DNA of 64,000 bases from Nitzschia sp. DOCU1 (Eukaryota; Bacillariophyta; Bacillariophyceae; Bacillariales; Bacillariaceae): positions 930,001 to 994,000 of the forward strand of contig OX595998.1 of the NCBI GenBank assembly GCA_951394045.1. The letters are read 5' to 3'. Positions 40,874 to 50,654 of this stretch are shown one piece after another. Each line of letters starts with the position of its first letter. The stretch's first letter is position 1. A program made the translations under genes and the position numbers. Below the pieces are notes generated by a model. The model did not search any database. It had not been told where the DNA came from and saw only the letters and a program-made list of their open reading frames with translations.

Positions 40874-43186
40874 ATGGACGTTGAATTACCTGAGATTTTC
40901 ATGGCCTTGAAATTTCCGAAAGCTTCAACGGTGGCCAATACGATTCAGAGTGACGAGTTGGAAGCATGCCGATGTGCTACGATGGAATATCTGCTGCCGA
41001 GGCTTCAAGAGAAATATCCAAGGCTCTCTTGGGTAGAGTTCATGTTCAAGGAAGTCGAATGGGGTAAGGGAAAGCCAGAATCCAAGTTTCAAGTCTATTG
41101 GAAAGCGGACGTGACTATGAAATTTGAAGCTACTCTTGAGGACAAAGCATCACAAAAAGAACCCGTCCCTAGACCTGGAGTACTATTCGAACGAGCCGGG
41201 GAACTCTTTCGTAAGGAGCACTATTTGGAGTTCCTGAGGGAACACCAACTCGTGAAGGGTCAATCTCGGCTGCTGTCAACAGCCGAGGAAGTGCAAGTCG
41301 GCTTGACGCCACAATCAACGGAAGGTGGTGCGGTCAAGGCTCCAAACTTTTATATGGGGTTTGTATGTCTTCCACCTCCCAAGCAACGGCCTACACAGGA
41401 ACAGCTGGAACGACTACGAGTCTACTCTTTGCCCAAGATGCTGAAACGGATAAAGAAAGCCTATCCCAATTCCTTCGATGTGAACGAGGGAATGACACTG
41501 ACCGTCATCAAGTCGGAAATCAACGAAGGCGCTGGCAAACCCGCGGATGTCTATAATCTTTACATTGAGTTTGAGGCGGTAGGAATCTTCCTGAAAGACG
41601 CTCCAGACCCGATGCATTTTTATGCCCACCTGGCGTCCTTTGAATTGAATGAGTTTCTTCCCCGAGTTGTTGGTATGGGTGGACCTCTGGACAATGCCAA
41701 CCAAATGGCCATTAATCCATGCGCATGGATGGAGGAACTTCATCAAGACGCTGATCCCTTTTCGCTGGGGGACTATGTCCCCATTCATGTCGAATTTTGG
41801 CTTGCCTTGGTGCTTCCTGAAGTCAAGGGAGTGCCCAACGAGCAGCCGATAACAGTCTTTGATGACATGATGAAAGAATTTCTTCGCAAGACGCTTGTGG
41901 GTGCGTATGGCCCACACAACTTCCATTCGATAGACTTGCAACGCTCGTCTTGCGAATTTGAGGCCAAAGTGCCCTTGCCTCGATTCAACATTCTCCATCG
42001 CTACACTGCAGATGTAAACTTTGGCAACCCGGTCCCCCCGCCACCCCATGTCTTATCGAAAATCATGCGCTGCGATGTCGGCACTTTGATCGGATTGATC
42101 ACCACTCTTCCAGAACCTTGGGATGGTACCGTGGAAGGAACGCTTGGCAATGCCATGTTTCAAAAGCAATTAGAAGAGAAATTTTACGAAGGCAAAATAG
42201 AGGATAAGCCCAAGGAACCTGCAGCTCCGGCGAAAGCAGCACCCGCTCCCCGAATGAATCTAATCAAGCAGTGGCCACCTCCTCCCAACAAGGAAGCACC
42301 CCCCAAACCAAGTCCAAAGGTTGTTGAACCCCCAGCTCCAAAGGAAGCACTCCCAAAACCCAATGTACCTCCTGCTCCGAAAAAGGAAGTATCCCCGAAG
42401 CCAAGTCCAAAGATTTCTGCACCTCCTGCTCCGAAACCGGAAGTACCCCCCAAGCCGAGTCCGAAGATTTCTGCACCTCCGGCTCCGAAAAAGGAAGTAA
42501 CCCCCAAACCAAGTCCAAAGGTTACTGCACCTCCCGCCCCAGCTCCCTTTTCGAAAGTTGCGCCGCCAAAGCCTGTTGCCCAGCTGCCAAAACCAGCAGC
42601 GCCCGCACCATCACTACCACCGGTCACAAAAACCCCACCTAAACCAGCCCCAAAGCCAACGCCTCAAGTAGCTCCAGAGCCAAACGTCAAGCCCCCACCT
42701 CCTCCAGCCAAGGAATCTGTCCAGACGGTGACTCCAGCGTCTGCGCAGCCCGAGCCAACTCCCACCGATCCAAATGTCATTGAGCATTGGGCTGACATTT
42801 TTCTAGCGTTAACGATTGAAGACAAGCCCGAACCAACTCGTGAAGAATATGACAAGCTGGCTAAAGTTACCCAATCATTTTACACGCGGTTCTTGTCGAA
42901 ACGATACGGTAAGGATACTTTTCAAAGTATCCAAGTCTCGGTCCGCACTACCAAGTATAAGTCTGGTATTCCCGAGGCCAAGTACAATATTTATGTCGAG
43001 TGGGACATCAAGGCGTACTTTAACAAAACCACAGGCAAAGCTCCACACCGAGTTGAATTTTGCTCGGCGCTAGCATCGGAAATCGACATGTTTGTGCTGC
43101 TTAAGGACAAGGTTCGCGAAATCAAGAATACGCCCTTTGAAAATTCCGTAGCTATTTACACGGAGCAAACCACCTCGCTCCTATAA
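40874..43186 (+). CDS. Unknown protein with four repeats of one domain and a Pro-rich linker
   Basis: A single exon of 770 residues with no signal peptide or membrane segment. I do not recognise the family. Four related blocks of roughly 120-140 residues lie at about 1-130, 150-285, 300-445 and 635-770. Each has an early hydrophobic strand (IFMALKF, FYMGFVCL, FWLALVL, IFLALTI), a helix with a run like FLSKRYG, and a central K/R-rich strand. The pattern G-x-P-x-x-x-Y-N-x-Y-x-E/W then leads to a terminal helix ending in FL. A linker of about 185 residues between the third and fourth blocks is built from PAPKKEV-x-PKPSPK-type units. The repeats suggest a multivalent binding or scaffold protein in the cytosol or nucleus. 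That is inference from architecture only. Confidence 0.7.
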   Translation: MDVELPEIFMALKFPKASTVANTIQSDELEACRCATMEYLLPRLQEKYPRLSWVEFMFKEVEWGKGKPESKFQVYWKADVTMKFEATLEDKASQKEPVPRPGVLFERAGELFRKEHYLEFLREHQLVKGQSRLLSTAEEVQVGLTPQSTEGGAVKAPNFYMGFVCLPPPKQRPTQEQLERLRVYSLPKMLKRIKKAYPNSFDVNEGMTLTVIKSEINEGAGKPADVYNLYIEFEAVGIFLKDAPDPMHFYAHLASFELNEFLPRVVGMGGPLDNANQMAINPCAWMEELHQDADPFSLGDYVPIHVEFWLALVLPEVKGVPNEQPITVFDDMMKEFLRKTLVGAYGPHNFHSIDLQRSSCEFEAKVPLPRFNILHRYTADVNFGNPVPPPPHVLSKIMRCDVGTLIGLITTLPEPWDGTVEGTLGNAMFQKQLEEKFYEGKIEDKPKEPAAPAKAAPAPRMNLIKQWPPPPNKEAPPKPSPKVVEPPAPKEALPKPNVPPAPKKEVSPKPSPKISAPPAPKPEVPPKPSPKISAPPAPKKEVTPKPSPKVTAPPAPAPFSKVAPPKPVAQLPKPAAPAPSLPPVTKTPPKPAPKPTPQVAPEPNVKPPPPPAKESVQTVTPASAQPEPTPTDPNVIEHWADIFLALTIEDKPEPTREEYDKLAKVTQSFYTRFLSKRYGKDTFQSIQVSVRTTKYKSGIPEAKYNIYVEWDIKAYFNKTTGKAPHRVEFCSALASEIDMFVLLKDKVREIKNTPFENSVAIYTEQTTSLL

Positions 43187-43428
43187 TACTCGAAGCAATA
43201 AAAGGAATAACTAACCATTAGCTATTTCTGTAAGCGAAGAATGTGGCTGTGTCGAGTACTTTTGCTAGTCTTACAGACAAACCCTTTTGTTGTTGCTGCT
43301 GCTGCGTATCGAGCTAGTAGACCGAACAAAAAGTCGACGACAATGCAACAGCACGTCATTCGTTCGTCTCGTTGTTCCTTCTTCTACTTCTTGTATCACT
43401 CTCATTGTATGTATTTAGTTTCATTAAT
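43187..43428. other. Short convergent intergenic region
   Basis: Contains the 3' ends of the four-domain gene and CCT6. Nothing else is visible. Confidence 0.4.
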
Positions 43429-45146
43429 TTATTCTTCCATTGCCGGTTGTTTTCCCATTTGCTTTCCAGCACGCATGACTTCATCTACCAACAAGAGTTG
43501 ACTGGCCAAGACGGTCGACAAGTACAATGATTGTCGTTTGACACGAACATTGTCCCAAATCCCTTCATCTTGGGGCAGAGATACATGTCCTGTCGCAACA
43601 TCTAGACCGACCAAAAGTTTGGTCGATGCACGCTCTTCTTGTAATTCTAGTAGAGTCGTTTGAACATCAAAACCCGAATTTTCGGCCAATGTCTTGGGGA
43701 TAATCAACAAGGCATCTGCAAAGGCTTGAATTCCTAATTTGGATTTGCCCTTGGTTTCGGGAATGACCTTTTTGGTCAAATGTTCATGGGTGGCAATTTC
43801 AAAGGCCCCCGCGCCGGGGACAATGGCTTGATCTTCCAAGGCATTCTTGAGAGCGCGCAATCCATCCTTGACAGCATCCTTGGCTTGTTGAATGGAATGT
43901 TCATTGGCACCTTGCAAAAGAAGTGTACACGATTTGGCAGATGCTCCACAATCTTCCACAAAAGTGTACTTGTCTTCCCCCAAGGTGACTTCGGACACTT
44001 TTCCTGCCCAACCCAGCTGGGACTTGTCCATATCCTGGAGAGAATGAATGGGTGATCCACCACAAGCCAATGTCAATCGTTCCATATTCCGACGTTTGGC
44101 ACGACGGAGACACAAAATCCCTTCCTTGGCAAAAATATCCAAGGATAAAGGATCGACTCCTTTTTGATTAATAATGACAAAGGACTAATATAGAGGAAAG
44201 GATAGTAGTGAGTACTTTTGTCTGCCATCACATGACATCAAACACACATATATACTTGACGTACCTCTCCTTCTTGACAAACACTTCGTTTAAAGTCCAA
44301 AATTTGTTTGCATCGTTCATCCAACCATTTCCGTTCACTTTCGACTAATTTTTCACGTTCTTCGGCCGTCGAATAAAAGAATCCCGATTGCGTTTCGGTT
44401 TTTTCATATTCCAGGCTGACATTACAAGTCATGATGTGACAATTTTTTAACAAGTCGGGCATGTCGGGATGTCGTGCACCATGGTCCATGACAATACCAT
44501 TGATAAATTGAGTGCCCTGGTACACGGAACTACGAGGAATACTCAAAATTTCAATCCGATGCAAATCAATGGGTTCTTCTGGTGACGTATACACGCATTG
44601 CATGGCACTCACCAAGGCTTCGGACAATTCCAAAGCTTGATCGGCATCGACTTTGGTACTGAGGCTCGTCTTGGCAATATTCACTAGAAGATCGCGATTC
44701 TCCATCATGTCTTGTGCCTTGTAGGCGACTTTGATGGTATCTAAAAATGCCAAGGCAGCATCTCGTGCATGTTCCAAACCTTCTACTAAAATGCGTGGAT
44801 GCAATCCTTCGGAAATGTGACGATCGGCTTGTCTCAGGAGTTCACCACACAAGAGTACGGTGCTAGTCGTACCATCTCCCGTCACATCATCCTGCGCGGT
44901 AGCCGTACGAGCAATCAAGGCTGCCGTGGGGTGTTGAATTTGCATTTCCTTCAACAGAACCAGTCCGTCTTTGGTCAATTTCAATTGTCCGGCACCTCCC
45001 ACTAGAAGCTTGAGAGTGCCACGGGGCCCCAGATTCGATTTGAGCACGTTCAACAACCCTACACCGGCAGCGACATTGACAGCACGAGCTTGCGTTTTGC
45101 TGACAATTTCCGCACTGGAATTCATCACATCCCGATAATTGGACAT
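43429..45146 (-). CDS. CCT6: T-complex chaperonin subunit zeta (CCT6)
   Basis: Two exons on the minus strand, 45146-44265 and 44184-43429, with an 80-bp phase-0 GT-AG intron, give 545 residues. The start is set by homology (MSNYRDVMNSSAEIVSKTQA); the frame is open upstream but unconserved. CCT6 is one of eight subunits of the cytosolic TRiC/CCT ring that folds actin, tubulin and other proteins using ATP. Diagnostic stretches are NLGPRGTLKLLVGGAGQLKL, TKDGLVLLKEMQIQHPTA, the ATPase signature DDVTGDGTTST, ISEGLHPRI and DHGARHPDM. RRAKRRNMERLTLACGG is typical of zeta rather than theta or other subunits. Length agrees with animal and fungal CCT6 (about 530). Nothing is missing. Confidence 0.95.
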
Positions 45147-45516
45147 GGTTCTTGTTGCTTGTATGGTTTGTGGGAAACGAATGAATAGGCAACGAGAATG
45201 AAATGAGTGGCAGCAGCATTGGCTCCATATCCATCGTCTCACATGACACATCCATCGGAAAGCTTCCAAGCCGCTCGTTGGAGAGCGCGAACGTACAAAG
45301 CTCAGACGGAATGGAGAAGTCGTATGGGTCGGATCGGGAGGAAGTTCGTCGGCGCGCGGACGACGCGCGGAAGCTTCATTTTTGTTCTTTGCTAGGGGCA
45401 TCCAAAATAGCAATCCTTGATGGCTTGCATAAAGAAGGAAGCGTGCGAGTGATCATGGCATCCAGAGATCCTTATTGTTTCTGCCTCTTTCCTTCGTTTG
45501 ATCGTCGCAATATACC
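45147..45516. promoter_or_regulatory. Divergent promoter region, CCT6 and pirin
   Basis: 370 bp between divergent start codons. It contains the 5' UTRs and promoters of both genes. No further gene. Confidence 0.4.
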
Positions 45517-46557
45517 ATGAGACCAGGCTTTCTTTATTCATCCATGGTTTCTCGGATTTTACATACTACTACTACTACTCGACCGATGGTGGTTGCCGCC
45601 GCCGCCATGAGTTTTTCATCCTCGTCCAACAACAAGAATATTCGTCGCATCGTCGCCAAGTCCACAGAACTGTTCAAGGGTACTACCATCCAACGAGTCA
45701 TTCCTCAAGTCGCATGTCGTTCCGTGGGACCCTTTGTATTTTTGGATCATTTTGGACCCACTTCCCACAGCATGAACGTCGGTCCTCATCCCCATATTGG
45801 CTTGTGTACTTTGACGTATCTGTATGAGGGTGGCGTATTACACCGGGATTCGACGGGAGCACAACAACCTATTTTACCCAATCAAGTCAATTGGATGTAT
45901 GCTGGCAAAGGCGTGACACATTCCGAACGTCCCTGGTTGCAAGGCAAGATGATGCATGGGTTGCAATTATGGGTCAGTCTTCCCAAAGATCAAGAAGATT
46001 TGGATCCTATATTCCATCATTCGCCTACCATTGTCAACGTTGTGGATACAGAATCTGTCAAAGTCAAGTTAGTAGTGGGAAGTGCGTTGGGTTACACACA
46101 AGACAAGATTCCATTGGTTCCAGGTTTGGAAGACATGTTCTTGTTGAGTGTCGAATTTCAGACGAGTGACGCCGCAGTTTGGACTTTTCCATTACCACTT
46201 GGAGACGATGATGATACCATGGAAATTGGATTGTACGTGTCTTCGGGAAGTGTCATTGTTAATAATGATCCAGATGTTCTCGCGGTAGGAGAAATGATGG
46301 TGATTACTCCTGGAGCAGGTGATCCACCATCGTTGACGATTCAGGCCAAGGAACCCCACACCAAGGTTGCCTTGCTGGGGGGAAGACCTTTTCCGGAGAA
46401 GCGACACTTGTTGTGGAACTTTTGTTCGTGGGATACAAAGAAACTCAAAGTGGCAGCAGAACATTGGGCGAAATTAGATCGATCCATGTTTCCACCCGTG
46501 GCCCATGAATCGAACGACGATAGCATTCCAATGCCGACAAAATACACTCCGAAGTGA
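45517..46557 (+). CDS. Pirin-family cupin protein
   Basis: A single exon of 346 residues. After about 40 N-terminal residues rich in Thr, Ala and Ser, which may be an organelle leader, the pirin core starts at IRRIVAKSTELFKGTTIQR. The N-terminal cupin has GPHPHIGLCTLTYLYEG, with two metal-binding histidines. It continues with LHRDS and GKGVTHSERPW, supplying the third His and the Glu of the Fe(II) site. The C-terminal cupin follows from about residue 190, with GEMMVITPGAG and the pirin end signature GGRPFPE. Pirins are iron-dependent proteins known as transcription cofactors in animals and as quercetinase-like dioxygenases in vitro. The role in this organism is not evident from sequence. Confidence 0.9.
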   Translation: MRPGFLYSSMVSRILHTTTTTRPMVVAAAAMSFSSSSNNKNIRRIVAKSTELFKGTTIQRVIPQVACRSVGPFVFLDHFGPTSHSMNVGPHPHIGLCTLTYLYEGGVLHRDSTGAQQPILPNQVNWMYAGKGVTHSERPWLQGKMMHGLQLWVSLPKDQEDLDPIFHHSPTIVNVVDTESVKVKLVVGSALGYTQDKIPLVPGLEDMFLLSVEFQTSDAAVWTFPLPLGDDDDTMEIGLYVSSGSVIVNNDPDVLAVGEMMVITPGAGDPPSLTIQAKEPHTKVALLGGRPFPEKRHLLWNFCSWDTKKLKVAAEHWAKLDRSMFPPVAHESNDDSIPMPTKYTPK

Positions 46558-47171
46558 AATAAATATTACGTTGTCATACATAATAGTAACTATTCTATAA
46601 TAGCATGATGCTAATCAAACTAGGTCTAGGGTAAATGTTTCCTGTGAGGGTACTATCCCGATCAAATCTCCAACGCAGAAGAAAGATATAGTTGACGGTA
46701 TGACATCTTATACTTATTGAGAATAGATAAGGGATTGGCCGGCTCATTCTTTCCTCTCTCTTTCGAAAATTTGGCAATGTGCCGGCGCGCGCAAAATATG
46801 GCGCCAACCCAAAACTGCGGCCAACGCGGATGGCCGGCGATTAACATGCTCAACGGGACACGCGGGCTCATTCAACGAGGCTGACGAGTGCGCCCGTTCA
46901 AAGATTTTGGCCACAATACTATTGCATCAACGGCATTTCGCTCGGATCTTCTCATCCAAGACTTCCGTCGTTGTCATGGGGACGGTTTCTCGCTTCTTGT
47001 CAATGTCCAGAAGTGCGTCGGAAAGCGGGAATTAATGTGGACAGTGGTGGCAGCGCAGTGTAACAAGGATAAACGGTCTTTCCAGGTGTGGTGATGGCCA
47101 TCTACTAGTGTACATTCAGCATGACCCTCCCGTGGCGTCGAGAAAAGCCTCGTCGCCATCGTCGGGGCACG
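46558..47171. promoter_or_regulatory. Intergenic region upstream of the membrane-anchored protease
   Basis: About 610 bp with no supported gene. It holds the 3' end of the pirin gene and the likely promoter and 5' UTR of the protease. An in-frame ATG at 47121 could extend the protease by 17 basic residues. Confidence 0.4.
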
Positions 47172-49432
47172 ATGAAGCTCATCTTGATGCTTGCCGTTGC
47201 CCTGGGAGCGGGTTCATCGCTAGTAGGCAGCTCCAATCTCGCGAGTGTGAAGGGCGCACAAGTGACGAGTGTGACCTCTGCACGAAAAAATCGGGAACTG
47301 ATTGTTGGAGGCTCGACTGCAATTCCTGAAGATTATCCCTTCTTCGCCTTGACAGCTAGTGATGAATATGCGACCACCAGCGACAACATGTGTGGGGCAT
47401 CGTTAATACACCCAGACATTTTGATTTCGGCAGCGCATTGTCAGGGATTCTTCAACTATGGAGTCCGACTTTACAGCCCTGAAAGTGGTAGATTCAATCG
47501 AAGAACTCGAATTGTAGAACAATGGCGCCATCCAAATTTCAATCTAAACAACGATGATCTGAATTGGGACGTGTTGATAATGCGGTTGGAAGAACCCATC
47601 TACGACATTTCACCTGTGCCACTGAACAGTGATTCCAATGTGCCGGAACGAAACGAGGTACTCAAGGCAGTCGGTTATGGTGCCACAGAGTTTGAAGGAG
47701 AGATGATGTCCAATTTGATGAAAGGGGAATTTCAGTACATGACGCCCAACACCTGCCTCGATCGGATAAACACCTTTATGGTTACTGGGGCAGAATTTGG
47801 AGATGAACTTCTCTGCGTGGGTCCTACGGATTCGAGCAATAGCATCTGCTTGGGTGACTCGGGTGGGCCACTTCTTACACAAGATGTTGTGCTTGTGGGC
47901 ATTACCTCCTGGACAGTCAATTGCAGAGCAGATCAAATACCCGATGGTTTCACTCGAATCTCAACTGTGTACAGCTGGATCCAAGAGAAGATCTGCGAAA
48001 TCTCGGTCGATAAGCCTAGCAGTTGTCCTTCCTCCTTACCCAACAGGCCCAACACGATGGTCGAAATGAAATTGCGATTCCGCTACGATTTTTCTCCTGA
48101 AGATACTACCTTTGCTGTGCGGAATCAGCAGACGGGTTCAATTGAATATGCCGGCCCGACCTACGTGGTCCCCGACCGCGTAGAAACAAGCTTCTGGGAC
48201 TCAACATTTTTCTTGCCTGAAGGAAGGTATATTTTTGAAGTCTACGACAAGGGAAATGATGGACTCAGCGATACTGAGATGAATGCAATGCTTGGAGCTT
48301 GGGACCTGTACGCCCGGTACCAGCAGGGTAATGAAGATTTTACTTTGGTGGCCTCGGGAAACAACGTATTCTTTCAGGAGTCAACAACCGCGTTTCAAAT
48401 TGACTCCGCCCCGACCATATCGCCGCAGCCAACGCCGGCTCCTACTAGCGACCCCACGGGATCACCGACCAAGTTCCCAACTCGTTCACCTACGGGCAAC
48501 CCAACTTTCCTTCCGACCGTCTCGCCACAGCCTACAGCTGCTCCAACGGGATCTCCAACGGCAGGGCCCACATTCGCTCCGACAATCCCTCCCACAATTC
48601 AACCGTCGCCGTCACCAACTTCGAGGCCAACACCTGGCCCCACGATGATGCCAACTGGTAAGTCTGATAAAAGTTTAAGCGAAGAAGACGGTTCGATTGG
48701 TCTGCCACACCTGTCTTACACATGTTCTTCCATTCAGTAACGCCCTCACCAACAATAATAACTCCCGAGCCGACAGAGTATCCATCGATGAATCCGACGA
48801 CGGCACCCAGCCCCTCCCCCACAATATCGCCTGCACCAACCATGAATGAAACAATGGCACCTTCAGAAACGGTATTCTGGCCCACCGGAACCAGTACGGG
48901 AGCATTCGAAATGGCAGCTACATTACTCTTTGGGCTTTTCTTCCTGCAAATAGTTGTGCTTGTTCGGGCGGGATGTTTTTTGGACAATCCTCAGCGGTGG
49001 ATGGCCCTTGCCAGAGCGTTTTCCGTGACGCCATGGCCCTCTGTTGACAACATGGCAATATTTGCTTCCGCGTTGAATCAAATCAGCGGGTGGAGGCAGC
49101 AGGTAGCTTTGCATGGGCGGGAGCTTCCTCGTTGGCTTCATAGCTTCTCCGAATCGACCGTGACATCCGATAGCTTCACCACAGCCATGAGCAATCGTCT
49201 TGTTGTGCGGTTTACCGAGATGAGATCCCGATTACATGCATGGTACCTGGATTCATGTGATCATGTCATTGGAAGCAGCTACGAGTACCCTTTTGCCGCA
49301 GCTCGTACTTATCTTTGCTGCTGGTACCAAGAGACCTTCCAAGATCCGGCGGACACGGATACGTCACGAGATTCGGATGGTACCTACCTGTGGAGAGTGA
49401 GCGTGGAGTCAAACCTAGTGTTTGAAGAATAA
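47172..49432 (+). CDS. Membrane-anchored chymotrypsin-family (S1) serine protease with Pro/Thr-rich stalk
   Basis: Two exons, 47172-48657 and 48738-49432, with an 80-bp phase-1 intron inside the stalk, give about 726 residues. A signal peptide (MKLILMLAVALGAGSS) is followed by an S1 protease domain starting at LIVGGSTAIP. The catalytic triad is complete: His in SAAHC (about 89), Asp in NWDVLIMRL (about 133), Ser in CLGDSGGP (about 230). The residue six before the catalytic Ser is Ser rather than Asp, suggesting chymotrypsin-like rather than trypsin-like specificity. A second domain (about 300-400, with EGRYIFEVYDKGNDGLSD) recurs in the protease at 60391. A ~120-residue PT-rich stalk, one membrane helix (AATLLFGLFFLQIVVLV) and a ~150-residue tail follow. 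It is probably tethered at the cell surface. Confidence 0.8.
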
Positions 49433-49503
49433 AGTAAAGCCTAACACTCTAGCCGTAAAGATTCAAATATGGGATGTCACAGCTCGTCCAATGGATTCTA
49501 TGC

Positions 49504-50190
49504 CTATTTAAAGCTAGATTCATCGCCCAACTTTAATTTGCCACCGTCGTAAATGCAATAATAGCCTGTCGCTGGATCCGGAGTGCCCTCAAAACCAATT
49601 TGCTTTTCAAGCCCATCGGGAAGAGTTTGCTGGTCTAGTATGGACTTGTCGACCACAGTCCATTCGTCATTCACCAAATATGCCCATTCCAATGTCTTTT
49701 TGGGAGAAACCTGAAGCGGAAACAACCGTTTTGCGTGCTTGGAAGAAAGATAGGAGGCGTCGTGAGAGCTACAAACTTGAGATTGAAATGTTTCATGGCA
49801 AAAGAATGTACCTACCTCGGCAATCAAGGCACGTTGCATGACAACAGAAACGGCAGTATATGCACCTTCCTTGCTTCGTACGTGACCCACTTGTAGCCAA
49901 TCCTTGGCGTCGTCTTCTTTCATTCGGATACCGACGGGAATTTTTGTTTCCGTTTTCATATCCAAATATCGATCCCACTGTTGCTTGGGCTTCAGCTTGA
50001 CCTGTTTGGCGACGGCGGCCTTTTCCTTGGCGTTCTTTCCCGCGAAGCCCCCCGAAAACAATGTCAATGGTGGTCGGCTGGTCGAAGTGGCGGCAGTGCG
50101 ACGGCCCCCCTCAGGTCCGACGACTTGGCATGGGGAAAAGGCAGCCGATAATGGCAGGAAGATTCCCACGAGAACGGAACTAACTTTCAT
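49504..50190 (-). CDS. Plastid-targeted protein, DUF-type, unknown function
   Basis: Two exons are likely, 50190-49816 and 49737-49504, giving about 202 residues. The frame also runs unbroken through the 78-bp intron (228 residues unspliced). Splicing at GAG|GTAGGT and AAG|CACGCA gives RALIAE|HAKRLFPLQ, a join I recall from homologous plastid and cyanobacterial proteins. The unspliced insert reads as Cys/Ser/His-rich filler. The leader MKVSSVLVGIFLPLSAAF|SP is a textbook diatom bipartite plastid signal. The core has QQWDRYLDMK, VGIRMKEDDAKDWLQVGHV and TLEWAYLVNDEW. No enzyme motif is visible. A role in the plastid is inferred from the leader only. The 3' end nearly touches the protease gene, with about 70 bp between stop codons. 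Confidence 0.7.
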   Translation of the reverse strand: MKVSSVLVGIFLPLSAAFSPCQVVGPEGGRRTAATSTSRPPLTLFSGGFAGKNAKEKAAVAKQVKLKPKQQWDRYLDMKTETKIPVGIRMKEDDAKDWLQVGHVRSKEGAYTAVSVVMQRALIAEVGTFFCHETFQSQVCSSHDASYLSSKHAKRLFPLQVSPKKTLEWAYLVNDEWTVVDKSILDQQTLPDGLEKQIGFEGTPDPATGYYCIYDGGKLKLGDESSFK

Positions 50191-50654
50191 GGTATCGATG
50201 TTATCGTAGAGTCAAAGATATGATAGTCGTTGGCACTGGTCGGAATCTTTCGCCGATTGATTGGATGCTGGCATCAACGAGAGAAGCCATCATCATCGCC
50301 GACAAGACAGAGCAGATGTGAAGAAATCCTTTTCTTGGAAAGGCCAACCGCTGACGTACACGTGGCGCCACCAAATGGCAGGTGGCGATGCTCGACGTTA
50401 ACGGCCACTTAACCGTCCGTCTCTTCGTTTGGTAGTTTTGAAAATTTAATTTCATCCAGGGGTATTTTGGCGCTTTTAGGGAGCAGGGCGAAATGCCGTA
50501 AAACAGCCATGAGGATACCCCGCCTTGCAGTGGAGAGCCGATGTAAAAGACGACAAGCAACAGCATTTGCTTATAACCAACAGAGTGTTACAGTACAGAC
50601 GAAGCTTGCTCTTGTGCTCGATATTACTTTACCGGCGTTGATAACGATTGAGTG
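50191..50654. promoter_or_regulatory. Divergent promoter region
   Basis: About 460 bp between the divergent plastid protein gene and the SGNH-like gene. No coding frame supported. Confidence 0.35.
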
